NCBI RefSeq assembly: GCF_042242105.1
Contig: NC_092017.1
Span: forward strand, 17,260,432-17,324,431
Direction of reading: 5' to 3'
Source: Pempheris klunzingeri
Taxonomy: Eukaryota > Chordata > Actinopteri > Acropomatiformes > Pempheridae
Length of the DNA: 64,000 nt
Shown one piece after another: positions 26,801 to 37,025 of this stretch. The notes beneath the pieces were generated by a model. The model ran no database searches and was not told where the DNA came from. It worked only from the letters and a program-made list of their open reading frames with translations. A program made the translations under genes and the position numbers. Positions within the stretch are counted from its first letter, which is position 1, and each line of letters opens with the position of its first letter.

Positions 26801-29800
26801 CTTCACCTAATCCCAGTTATCAGTTTAATATTACACTGTGCTACAGAATAAGCTCTGATTTTGCTTTGGATTTTGACTATGGTGATACTGTGGTATTGAT
26901 AAAAAATGCTATGTTTTCCTGGTCTACATTAATGACACATTTTCCTGATATATTACTTTACTGTTTCATTTTAATGAGATGAAGATTAAATGCATTTTTC
27001 TATTTTAATAATCCCAAATGATTTAAACTTAATTGCATCTCTTAACCAAATTAACCTCAATTTAAACAAAATCTTGAAACCCAATCATAGTCCAAAAGAA
27101 CTGAACTAAAACTGAAACTGTATGTCTGAATCGATTTAAAATCCACAATGCTAGTTTGACTATCATAACCACAAATGATTGTTCTTCAAAACGTTCTTGT
27201 GTGTAAAAGTCCTCTGAAAGCACCAGTGGAGTCACAATATGGCATCAAGGAAAGTGGTCAAAAATATCATTATATTTGGTTTGGTGTGCTAGTAATCATG
27301 AACCGCAGTGCATTTAAGCTCTTAAGCAAACTTCTCTCAGATGCCACGGTAGGATTTCCCAAAGTGTTTTATAGCAAAAGTGGGCCTTCTGAAATTAAAT
27401 TGATTACTGAATGTTTACGCTGTAGAGATAAAGAAGAGAAATAAGTAACCACACTGAAATACCACTCAGCACTAACTGTGGTGCAAACATAAAATACCAA
27501 ATGTTGATCGTTCCGCCCTGTCCTCTCAAAAGTGCTTTTTGCTGTGTGTCACTGATCAAAATTGTCCTGTGCCTGTAGTGTCACCTGGAGTCAAACTGCC
27601 TAAACAGATGATGTCAGGTGATCTTCACACACTATTCAGGCCAATCTGATTCGTGTTGATGTGTTTTTTTTTTACGACAATCACTCCACTCTAAACTATT
27701 TTTGCACACAAGCAACAAAGGGCATTTGTTTAAGCCTGCAGCTGACTAACTTGCTCACCCAGCTCTTTAATGCTTTGACTTTGACTGGCTGTAAAACAGA
27801 GGAGCTCTGAATCTAACCAGTGTTTTGTCTAAATAAACAAGAATGAGGATCTTCTGATAGAAAGAAGCTGTTGCAGTCGTACAAGAACTCATGCATGCGG
27901 CCTCCTGTTCTACCAAACCTGTACTGCTTAATGTCTTTGCTTATAAGCTGTTTGTGGAGCGTTACAAGAACAATCTGCTGCAGTGCTCTTCCCTTTGAAT
28001 CTCTTTGGTGTCCTGCATGCTTTCTGCTAAATTGCATTTAAAACTGCTTGAATTCAATCAAAGATGTAATGTGGTTTTAGGGACCTTCACTTCAGTATAT
28101 TGAAGGAGATACTGTCTTCTTATATTCCTCTTATGTTTATGTCTGATCACATCTCTCTCATATCAGTTCTTAAAACATTGAACGCTGCTTACAGGTAGCT
28201 GTAGGAAATGGTGCCTTCCACCAGCCGCCTGCTACATTTTACTTTGGATTTTTTTTCCCCAGTGCATCATCTGATATTTCCAATTCTCCAAATCATAAAT
28301 TTTTGTAGTCAAATATTAAGAATCTTTTCAGTATCTAAGGCAGGTGGATCTATGCGTGACTGATGCACTGCTTAGAGGGGATTGATTCTTTTATTTTACT
28401 CCTGCTGTGTCTTTCAGATGCAGACATTAAGCGCAGTGTAAGCTCCAGTGGCAGGTCATTTCTCAGCTCAGAGTCCATGTAAGTAACACGGCTACTGTCA
28501 TCATTTCCCTTAATCCTCTAGTGATAAATTAAAGATTGACATGTTGCAGAATTGTAATAAATAAAAGCTAAATTACTCTGGTCTGTCTGGAGTGACAGTT
28601 GGACAATCACTTGAAGTCCTGACAGAAAAAATAACGGTGATTAAGGAAGGACTTCACCGGTGTCTTTCATCTAAAATGTCTCAGTTTTAATAATGTGGAC
28701 CACATTTGGGATTTTCAGTCTGCTCTGTGGATTACACAACAGAAAAACTTGATGAATGACTTGAACAATGTCATATTGTAAAAATATATCCTGTCCGTCT
28801 GTGTGTGCTTTCAGCTCTCCATCCTTCCTCCAGTCTAACTCAGCTGAGTCAGTTGCCATGGGTTTACTCAGGCAGTTTGAGGGCATGCAGCTTCCTGCGG
28901 CCTCGGAGCTCGACTGGCTGGTCCCAGAACAAGACGCTCCACAGAAGGTACAGCATCTTGGTCACGCATAGCACTTAACGAAATAGCTCGTCTCCACACA
29001 CGGCTCTCAACCTGCAAAAATTACTATCACTGAAAGACTTGCGTCTCTACAGTAAGAAGCTCTTCCAAATAAATTCCCTGTGATTCACACAACGAAACTG
29101 AACTTGAACTTGCTTAACTTGCAGCTGCTGCCCATCCCTGACTCCCTGCCCATCTCGCCTGATGATGGCGAACACGCAGACATCTACAAGCTGAGGATTC
29201 GGGTCCGAGGCAACCTGGAGTGGGCGCCGCCCCGACCGCAGATCATCTTCAACATTCATCCCGCCCCCAAGTGAGTCCTTTTTGTTCCCTTTTAATCAGC
29301 CCTTTACTTGATAATGTCGTCTTTCTCTTGACACATGCAACAGAACACTGCATGATAAGCGTTTGCTAATAAAATGCAACTTACAACGAAATTGGTAGGG
29401 TGCGCCTACTTGATTTCAAATGATTTAGTGGTACTATTCAATTTCAGAAGTGATACAAGACTGCAGGCTTGATCTAATTATGTAACACCTGTCAGTGTTG
29501 TGATAACAGGCAACAAGCAAAAATTCAAGTCTTTGTGCTTTGTTTTCAGGTGTTCTATCCATGTCACATATAGCTTAAGGCTTTCAAAAAGAGAAACAAT
29601 ATCTTGCTTTTTGGAAATATGTATTTATACTTATTCTTTTGCAGCAAGCATTATGTCATGCTCCCCTGAACAAAGTTTATATAGCTTTGTTCTTGCTCTT
29701 TGTCTAACTAAGTGTATGTTGCCTGTGCATTTTCTTTTCCTGTCAGGAGGAAGATAGTTGTGGCTAAACAGAACTACCGCTGCGCTGGCTGTGGCACCCG

Positions 29801-32800
29801 CATCGACCCAGGTATTGAACAGGTTTCCATTAATTAAACAATATCAAAACACTGAATTTCTATTTACTTTTACAGCTTCAGTTCTTGTTTTCTGTGCAAC
29901 TGTAAGACTTTTTTTCAAACCGGTGGATGTTTTCTTATGGAAATTCACTTTATGTATAAACAGAAATATTTGTACTTTTTATATTATTCTGGATTCTTAC
30001 CCCACTTGTGTTTCTGCTGCCACATTTCAGATTATATCAAGCGACTGCGTTACTGTGAATACCTCGGCCGTTACTTCTGCCAGTGCTGCCATGAGAACGC
30101 CCAGGCGGTGGTTCCCGGCAGAGTGCTGAGGAAGTGGGACTTCAGCAAGTACTATGTCAGCAACTTTGCCCGGGACTTGCTGAGCAAGATTGCCGGAGAC
30201 CCGCTGTTCAACCCCAATGACATCAACAGTGGCCTGTACAAGAAGATCAAAGCTCTGGAGAATGTCAGGGTGAGCACAGAGGCAGCGGCAGGACGGGGCA
30301 ATGAGGCATTAACGAGATGGTTGTAAATTTTAGCTGTTACGATTTTAACACATGAAGTATCCTAATTGTAAAATGGCAAACTTGTGACTGAATTTGCTGC
30401 CTTAAATACTCAAATGATCTGGGTGGGAATCCAGAATGAATAGCTTCATTTACACCATTGACAACAAACAGTAAAGTGTGATGCTGAAGGCACTTAACCT
30501 TATTAACCTTTGCCTTGGGCTGTTGGGCCGTTACCAGCAGTAGTACAGTAGCCTGTGTAACACATACTGTGCTGTTCACTGGATGTATACACTATGATAC
30601 ACAGTATAGTAGTGACAGGAGGAATACATTCTCTGTGCTTCTGGTTGATATATAACTACTATCTAGTATTCATAAATCAGTTGACCTAATTTCTTTTGGT
30701 GCGCTCTAAATTAGATTTATTTTGAATTCTGAGCATGTAATGTTCTTATGTGGGCAACAGGGTGATTAAGTTACGTGATTAGACAGGATTGTGCTAAAAG
30801 AGCTAAAACCTTTTCAGTGCAGAATTGTTTTCAAAAGTGTGTCAAAACAGACGGACTTTGAATATTGAACACTTAAACAGCACAGGTGCTGTAATTGGGA
30901 ATTGAACCTGGACTTCCTGTCACTTCCACAACATATTAAACGGTTTGTCTGTGTGTTTCTGTCAGTGCATGTTGAAGTGGCAAGATAATGTTTTCTCTGT
31001 TTTGTTGTTTAGGTTTTGAGGGTGCAGCTGTTTCACATGAAAAATCTCTTCAAGACCTGTCGCTTTGCTAAAGAGTAAGATGTCTGCTTGTGCATGTTTT
31101 TTTTTTTTTTTTTTAGTTTCACAATAATTTCAAAATCTTTGTGCACAGGAGTACATTTCTTGCAAAGACAGACATCTCCATGTGTCTGCCTGTGTGTCCT
31201 TCAGGGTGCTGGACCAGTTCGACACCATGTCAGGTCACCTGACTGAGGACCTTCACCTCTTCTCCCTCAATGACCTCAGTGCTGTACGCAACGGGGATCT
31301 GGCTCCCAGAATGAAAGAACTGCATAAACTTGGTACCCTGCACGTAGCTGGCTGTGTGGTAAGATGACCATGCGCCTTCTCTTTTAACACAGAGACTTTA
31401 TGCAGTTAAATTATTGCAGTTATAAAACACACAAGTGAAATATGAAGATCTTAATCAAATGTCTGTTTTTTCTGTCACTTTTGCTTCGATCTCTTCCAGC
31501 TGTGCCAGGCAAAGGGCTTTGTGTGTGAGTTCTGCGGCAACGAGAAAGACATCATCTTCCCCTTCCAACTCAACAAGTGCCAGCGCTGCGAAGGTGAGCC
31601 CTCTCTGCTGGTGGGAGGCCTGGGGGCCTCAAGAGCCCCCTCTCCCCGCCCCTCCATTCCACTTACCTGGAGGGACTGGAAGATCTCTAAACCTCGTAGG
31701 CTGGCGAGGGCCCTCTCCCGAGACAGGAGAGAGGGCGAGGGAGGAGAGGAGGATTTGGAGCTAGATGTGGATCAGGTGAAGAGTGGAGACGTAAGGGGTG
31801 GCACATTAGAAGAGAGACAAGGAAGAGGGGGAATGTTTCAAGCTTTCACTCCTGGAAAACTGGTGAAAACTTTCTTCAGGAGTAAAGGCAGTGAGGAAGA
31901 TCAGGAGATGACAGGAGGGACAGAGTCAGAGCGGGAGGAAGAGACTAAGTGTGATAAAGGAGGAGAAGAGGGAGGAGCTGGTCAGCATGGGGAGGTATAC
32001 AGCAAAGAGAGGGCAAAGAGTAAGGAAAGAGGAGAAGGACATTTACCATGGGAAAAAGTCAACTTATTAAAGGTTCTTCACATTGAAAGATTAAAGAAGC
32101 GCATCTCGAAAGGAGACAGAAGTGACAGTGAAACATGCAGCAGTGTGGAAAGTCTAGAAGAGATAGGTCAAGAGAGGAAAGGACGTTGGAAAGTGTCAGG
32201 GTTTGCAGGCCTTACCAAGAGTTTTTCAAAAAGAGAGGTGAAGGATGAAGGGAAAATGGAAATGAAAGAGGAAGTGTATGAAAAAGGGTATTTAGAGAAA
32301 GTAACAGTAACTGAGAAGGAAGGAAAAGACAGGAGGGAGGCAGAGGAGAATGAGGAAACTTTAGACAAAGGCCAAACGGTGGCGGCTGGAACAGACAAAT
32401 CTGGTGCAGAAAACCTGGAGAAATTTACACTTGCAAAGTTGTTAAAACGTCCGCAACTGTCGGCTGTTTTCTCCAGAGGGAGGAGCAGGGGGGAGGAGGA
32501 CAGAAGCGGGGAGATTGATGGAAAAAGAGAGCTGGATACTGGGGAGGAGGGCCAAGCAGAGTCAGCCCAAGAGACTAAGACCAACTGGAGAGGTCGTAAA
32601 AATCGCAAAGCCAGGAGAGTGAGCAGAGGCAGGAAGATTAGGGAAGGGGCGGAAAAAGAGGGCAAAACGGAGAGTGCAGAGATGCAGGGTGTAGATTATA
32701 GTGCCAAGAAAGGTGGAGGAGAAGAGTAAGAGCAATAGAAAGCTAAGATGTGCACAATGTCATGCTGCAAAGCGTTAGGAATGCTGTCTCATCCAATCGC

Positions 32801-34934
32801 AAAGAGTTAGTGAATAGCCAAGTTACAGTCCACTTAACATCTCAAAGTTTGATATGTGAACAGCGTCTTGTAACAAATTGGTTGTCAACACTTAACTGAG
32901 AGCTTCAGGATTGATTAACCTTCCCTGATCTTATCAAGCAAAAGTCTACAAAGTTTCAGGCTTACATAAGGTTTATTTTATCACTCGTGTTGCACATGTT
33001 TTAGCAGTGTTTATAGTCTGTAGATTTCAAATAGTTTCTCGTCGGGATTCACGGCTGTAACTACATTGTCGACGCTGAATATTTTTTTTTGCCTCTTTCT
33101 GTCAGTTTAACTGGTGAAGAAATCTTATTAAGTAACGTAAAAGGAATAGTTCAGCATTTTTGTTGTTTACTTTCTAGCAGGCGGTTAGGTGAAAAGATGA
33201 AACTCTCATGTCTCAAGGAAAAATATCATACAGCCATACCTACCAGCACACCTAAAGCTCACTAATTAACACCTCATATCTCATTTGTTTAATCCTTTTT
33301 AAAGTATTAAAATGTTATGATGTTGTTTTTATGGGGGTTCTGTGCCGCACTGTTTCTTGGCTGGGTGCGGCGACGTCCTCACGGTTCAAGTGTCCTAATT
33401 CCCAGACAGATATGAGAGTGGAATCCATCTTCTCATCTTACTGTCAGCAAGAAAGCAAATCTGCATGTTTTCTAAATGGCTTTCTAAAACGCTGAGCTAC
33501 CTCCATATTTCTGCCTTCACCTTCAATCTAACTTCTCACAACTTTTCAAACGTCTGGTGGATTGAAGCATTTTCTGCACTGGTCCTTCGACTGTTGTCAC
33601 TTTGTTCTCACTTCCTTGCACTACAGTGGTGTTGGTGTTTCCTGGCTTTGGTTCTGATATTTGCACAGTTGCACATCTGTGGATGAGGGTAGATATTTGG
33701 CAGCTGTTTGGTGGTGGGCGCCTTTGGCTTTGATTCCCGGAGGCACAGGTCTGTAAAGCTTGATGACTCATACTTCAAGCTGTCTTTAGTGGTTTAGTTT
33801 TCCCGTCTTTGAGTTCTGATCCGCAGCCTCCTTCTTCTTGGCCACACGGATGGTAGATGATACCAAAATGGTGTATTGGTCATGAATGTTTCGTTTATGT
33901 TTACATTTCACGTTTGCTTTGGTCATGAACTCTTTCTGGACAATTGTAAGAGTGGTCTGTTTGCCATGTTCCCCCTGAGCCAGTGGAGGAGTCTGTTTTC
34001 AGCACAACTTTAGCAGATTTTTGCTCATTATTTCATCCGTCTGTGTGAAATCAGTTTCGTTTGTAGACTCCCCCCCCCCCAACCTTGAGGAAACATTGCC
34101 TGTTGCTGCGCTGCCTCGTCTGTGATGGTTTTTAAGCCTTTTTGTTTATATTTAGGTTTTTGTTAACTATGAATGTGTAATTTATGTTTTTAGTTACTTT
34201 TACACCTGCCTGGTATTATTTAAGCTTCATCTTCATGTGAACATCAAATAAACACGTTTTGAATTTGAGTTGCCTGCCATTTTATCTGTCTTTCATCACT
34301 TTTTTTTTTTTTTTTTTCTTTTTTCTTGTCTTTTTTGGAAACATAGAACCAAAATTTAGACAGGGACTGCAGTCATAACTATCCGTTGGAGCAGATTAGT
34401 TAAAACAAGGAGAGGTTTAAAGCACTCTGGTGGCCTCGTTTGGAAGAATGAGATGTGTCTGAACAGGTTTAGGGTGTGGTGTGTGTTTCCCAGGATATCA
34501 GCTTTCTCCCATATACCTGCTTCCCTCTTCCTGCCTTCTGCCTTGCTGCCTTTAACCTCTCTGCCTTTTATACTCACCTCCCCACCCTGCCTCCCCCAGG
34601 TCTCGTTGTGATTGGCTGCTCTTGTTGAGGCATCACACCTTCAGCAAAGCGGTTTAACTGGTTATCGTTTGTGAGCTGCAGCATTGTTCTGTTTAGCGGA
34701 AGGGAGCTGCTCTCTGTGAATACTGTTATCTTCCTCCTGTCCTGTGAATGCTTTCAAGCCAGTGACCCTTGTTTTTGTGATGTTTGTCCCTTTTCAGAGT
34801 GCCATGCGTGTTACCATCGCAACTGCTTCCGGACGGGCAAAGACTGCCCTCGATGTCAGCGGCTGGCGGAGCGGAGAGAGAGGATGGCGCGCAAAAACAT
34901 GGAGGAACAAGAAGATGAGGGAGGTGGGACCTAG
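12909..34934 (+). CDS. rubcn: Rubicon (RUN domain Beclin-1-interacting, cysteine-rich protein), complete
   Basis: Coding exons, all GT-AG and phase-consistent, are 12909-12946, 15949-16102, 16690-16773, 18736-18895, 19112-19218, 19719-19944, 20842-21261, 22201-22248, 22840-22932, 23408-23523, 23788-23986, 24609-24716, 25527-25601, 28418-28478, 28815-28947, 29125-29270, 29747-29811, 30031-30269, 31013-31074, 31205-31358, 31500-31593 and 34798-34934. They total 2919 nt, or 972 residues, the same as human Rubicon. The RUN domain lies at about residues 45-190. A serine-rich middle includes [20 protein letters not shown] and an acidic/basic coiled segment near 495-540. The Rubicon-homology domain (about 680-965) has zinc-ligand clusters [25 protein letters not shown] and [14 protein letters not shown]. 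Rubicon inhibits the Beclin-1/UVRAG/VPS34 complex, binds Rab7 on late endosomes and promotes LC3-associated phagocytosis. The start is the first ATG of the exon ([13 protein letters not shown]). Exon 22201-22248 has a weak donor and may be optional. Confidence 0.96.
12980..13395. repeat. Cluster of GCTAGC / GCTAAC palindromic motifs in rubcn intron 1
   Basis: GGCTAGCTGAG occurs twice near 12979-13000. TGCTAGCTAGC and GTGCTAGCAGC follow at about 13140-13165, then TAGGCTAACC near 13177 and CTAGCTAACAGCTAACGTTAGC near 13370-13391. The motifs are short and scattered rather than a strict tandem array. Such GCTAACGTTAGC-type words are frequent near teleost gene starts. Their function is unknown. 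Confidence 0.55.
14586..14824. repeat. Poly(C)/(CA)n and (AT)n microsatellites in rubcn intron 1
   Basis: A run of about 20 C residues (14586-14605) is followed directly by (CA)n to about 14621. A separate (TA)n tract of about 40 nt occupies 14784-14824. Both are simple repeats visible directly in the sequence. Confidence 0.9.
17599..17720. mobile_element. Short MITE-like element with 12-bp terminal inverted repeats, rubcn intron 3
   Basis: TCCTGGTCCTGG (17599-17610) is exactly inverted at 17709-17720 (CCAGGACCAGGA), bounding a 122-nt segment with no coding capacity. It lies inside a longer block ending CCAGGACTGGGAAACAC, a sequence pattern common in fish dispersed elements. Target-site duplications were not confidently identified, so the true ends may lie slightly outside. 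A non-autonomous DNA transposon is the most likely identity. Confidence 0.6.
22201..22248 (+). CDS. rubcn: Small rubcn exon encoding a conserved basic/isoleucine-rich segment
   Basis: This 48-nt exon has a strong polypyrimidine tract and acceptor (GTGCAAAG), but its donor (CAG|GTTGGC) is weak. It is exactly 16 codons and keeps phase 1 on both sides. It inserts [16 protein letters not shown] between the exons ending at 21261 and starting at 22840. The [12 protein letters not shown] segment is conserved in vertebrate Rubicon proteins, which supports it as a real exon. The weak donor and phase symmetry allow skipping without a frameshift. Confidence 0.78.
31500..32729 (+). CDS. rubcn: Read-through alternative terminal exon of rubcn (long charged C-terminal tail)
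   Basis: The rubcn reading frame of exon 31500-31593 stays open past its GTGAGC donor for another 1136 nt, to a TAA at 32727-32729. Retaining this sequence would give a protein of about 1305 residues with a tail of about 379 residues. The tail is rich in K, E, R and G. It has four basic-hydrophobic segments: [15 protein letters not shown] (from 31845), [20 protein letters not shown] (from 32049), [13 protein letters not shown] (from 32199) and [19 protein letters not shown] (from 32424). The other two plus-strand frames show no comparable open run. A poly(A) signal follows at 34247. The isoform would keep CEFC and CQRC but lose the last zinc ligands encoded at 34798-34934. Purine-rich composition lowers stop frequency, so chance openness is possible. 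Transcript evidence would decide. Confidence 0.6.
   Translation: MCQAKGFVCEFCGNEKDIIFPFQLNKCQRCEGEPSLLVGGLGASRAPSPRPSIPLTWRDWKISKPRRLARALSRDRREGEGGEEDLELDVDQVKSGDVRGGTLEERQGRGGMFQAFTPGKLVKTFFRSKGSEEDQEMTGGTESEREEETKCDKGGEEGGAGQHGEVYSKERAKSKERGEGHLPWEKVNLLKVLHIERLKKRISKGDRSDSETCSSVESLEEIGQERKGRWKVSGFAGLTKSFSKREVKDEGKMEMKEEVYEKGYLEKVTVTEKEGKDRREAEENEETLDKGQTVAAGTDKSGAENLEKFTLAKLLKRPQLSAVFSRGRSRGEEDRSGEIDGKRELDTGEEGQAESAQETKTNWRGRKNRKARRVSRGRKIREGAEKEGKTESAEMQGVDYSAKKGGGEE
32730..34252 (+). terminator. rubcn: Putative 3' UTR and poly(A) signal of the read-through rubcn isoform
   Basis: AATAAA lies at 34247-34252, followed by a GT-rich stretch (GTTTTGAATTTGAGTTG), the usual layout of a cleavage site. 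It sits inside the last rubcn intron, where a poly(A) signal would serve only a transcript that retains the preceding exon extension. The interval also carries a dispersed repeat at 33140-33410 and a poly(C) run near 34070-34080. Confidence 0.55.
33140..33410 (+). repeat. Teleost dispersed repeat, copy 1 (last rubcn intron)
   Basis: Landmarks are GGAATAGTTCAGCATTTT, CTAAAGCTCACTAATTAACA and CTGTTTCTTGGC. The same landmarks recur at about 36690-37025, and a related block lies at about 50150-50300. No coding capacity. The ends were not mapped precisely and the family name is not certain. Confidence 0.65.
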
Positions 34935-36201
34935 TGATGGAAACGGAAGAAACTCGGAGACAGAAGAAGATGAGCACAATACGACCATGATTGTAGTGGC
35001 TGGCCACCTCTCTTTCCGTTCCAGTCCCTTCAGACCTGGGTCACAACACTTGCTGCGAACAAATGCTTTGATCTTTACAGATTTCCAGATGTGCAGATTT
35101 TGTGTGTTAGTGTCACATGAGTGGTCAACAGGAACGTGGCTCCTGTTGGTTTTCAGTTGCATTTAGAGTAAGCTACGCCCCTGTCACACATGCACTTTAC
35201 TCCATCAACAGAGGTAGCTTTTTGTGTCGGCATCATGTTATGAATTGAAGACGCAGTTGAATAACAATGAAAATTCAGCAACTTTTACAGAAAAATGTCT
35301 CAGGCAGGAAATATAGCTTTAAGGATATGTATTTATGAATAGTGACATTCCATCTTTAACCAAACATTAGTTCACCCTCTCTATTTCATTCCTAAAATAG
35401 TTGTTTAACTCAATTTCTTTTCAAATAACCAGTTTGGAAAAGTTCCTGTGGCAGACAGCGTCCCACTTGTCCTCCTTTGTGACATTATTTTCCCTTTTCT
35501 TCCCCGCTGCACTCATGTGACACGACCCAGAAAAGTATCAGCACAGAATTGTTCTTTATGTGAGATGGTCTGAATGACGAAGCCCTCTGCCTTACAGTGA
35601 TATTTGACGTTAACCACATGTGTGAGAGGGCCTGAGATTCACTAAACCTCTTGGCACTTTGTTCGTCTGTGGTAAAACTAATATATTTAAGATTAAAGTA
35701 GATCAGAACATAAGTATTTGTTCAGACTGTTGTGCCCAGGTTTGATATTCGTCCTTTCCCACAATTGCAGCTTCTGACAAGTGCTTCAACTGGTGATTTT
35801 ATTGGCTACTGGCTTAGCTGATTTTTTTTTTTCTTTAGTGAATTAAAATAACAAAGGATCTATTTTAAAAAAAAATCAAATGGCAATTAAAAGTTTCTCT
35901 GTTATGATTTGACTGATTTTCAGTGTAGATATTGTATTTGGGCAGTGCTGCCCTTCATGGTGAGATTTTAATTTTAATTTGAACATATTGAAGATATTTA
36001 ACTAATTAATTATTTTCCCCGCTCCTTACTGTCCTGTTTTTAGCTATTTTAGCCACACGAATGTGCGTCCGGGACCAATGAACTTAGACTGGTGGAGCTC
36101 GTGGAGTCACTTTGGAAACTTATAGAAGGACTGGACCTCAGAAAGGAGTTCAGTCAGTGTTGCAAATATTTTAAACTGCAAATGCTCCATTGTTGTGCTG
36201 C

Positions 36202-36238
<37 letters not shown>

Positions 36239-36689
36239 TTACTAGAAAAAGTGATGCGATTAAGAGTGTGCGTGTGTGCGTGCGTGTGTGTGTGCATGCA
36301 CATGTCTACCTGCTGTACATGCAGCCATGCACAAATGGTTTGCACCAGCCTGATCAGCACTTGCCTGTTTTCTAACGTTGTAGGTTTTGGTATAAATGAG
36401 AGAGTCCAGTAAATTGCACTGATCCTGTCTGTTGCTGTTGGAGGGGCGAGCTGGGTTGTCACTCACAGGTTTTGTTTTCTCTTGTTCGATTTTAAGAACA
36501 CGAGCCTTCACCCTGAAATGTTACTGTTTCTACCATGAAGCTATAAGATAAGAGCTACAGTTAAAATAGATAATAGCCATACTCTGAACGTGTAGCAACA
36601 TCATTATCAAAATGCATTAAGCACCTCTTGGACTGAAATTCTTCATATTTAAGTGGGTTTTCTCCTCCAACAGATCTTATCACTCTAGT
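34935..36689. other. rubcn 3' UTR and flanking DNA
   Basis: After the rubcn stop there is no further coding signal. ATTAAA at 35692-35697 is the first plausible poly(A) hexamer. The first AATAAA appears only at 37554. A (TG)n microsatellite occupies 36204-36238, with impure GT repeats to about 36300. Open frames here derive from the microsatellite. Confidence 0.45.
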
Positions 36690-37025
36690 GCAGTGGTTTT
36701 TAACCCTCTTGGCTTTTGACCCTTAACAGACTATTTAGACATTTTGGAAAATATGTACACTAAATATGTGGCTAGGCCCAGCAGCTGGTTAGCTTAGCTT
36801 AGCACAAAGACTGGAAACAGGTGGAAACAGCTAGCCTGGTTCTGTATACTGCTAAAGCTCACTAATTTACATGGTATATCAAGGTATATCATTTTGTTTA
36901 ATTAATACAAAAACTAACTTGTAAAAACGGCAACTTGGGAGTTATGCACCGTCTGTTTCTTGGCGCGGACCAGTAACTTCCTGGATACTCTGTTGGTTGG
37001 TTGCTAAGTTAAGCTAACAGGCTTC
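36690..37025 (+). repeat. Teleost dispersed repeat, copy 2
   Basis: It shares CTAAAGCTCACTAATTTACA and CTGTTTCTTGGCGCGG with the copy at 33140-33410. It also has GGTTAGCTTAGCTTAGCAC, GACTGGAAACAGG and CAGCTAGCCTGGTTCTG, wording typical of a very abundant fish repeat. It may begin at AGTGGTTTTTAACCCTCTTG near 36692. Non-coding. Confidence 0.65.

Noticed and set aside
32168..32665. 165-codon minus-strand open frame
   Set aside because: Antisense of the purine-rich rubcn tail, giving Ser/Phe/Pro/Leu low complexity. It arises from composition.
36092..36462. Overlapping open frames rich in Cys/Val and His/Thr
   Set aside because: They are translations of a (TG)n microsatellite.
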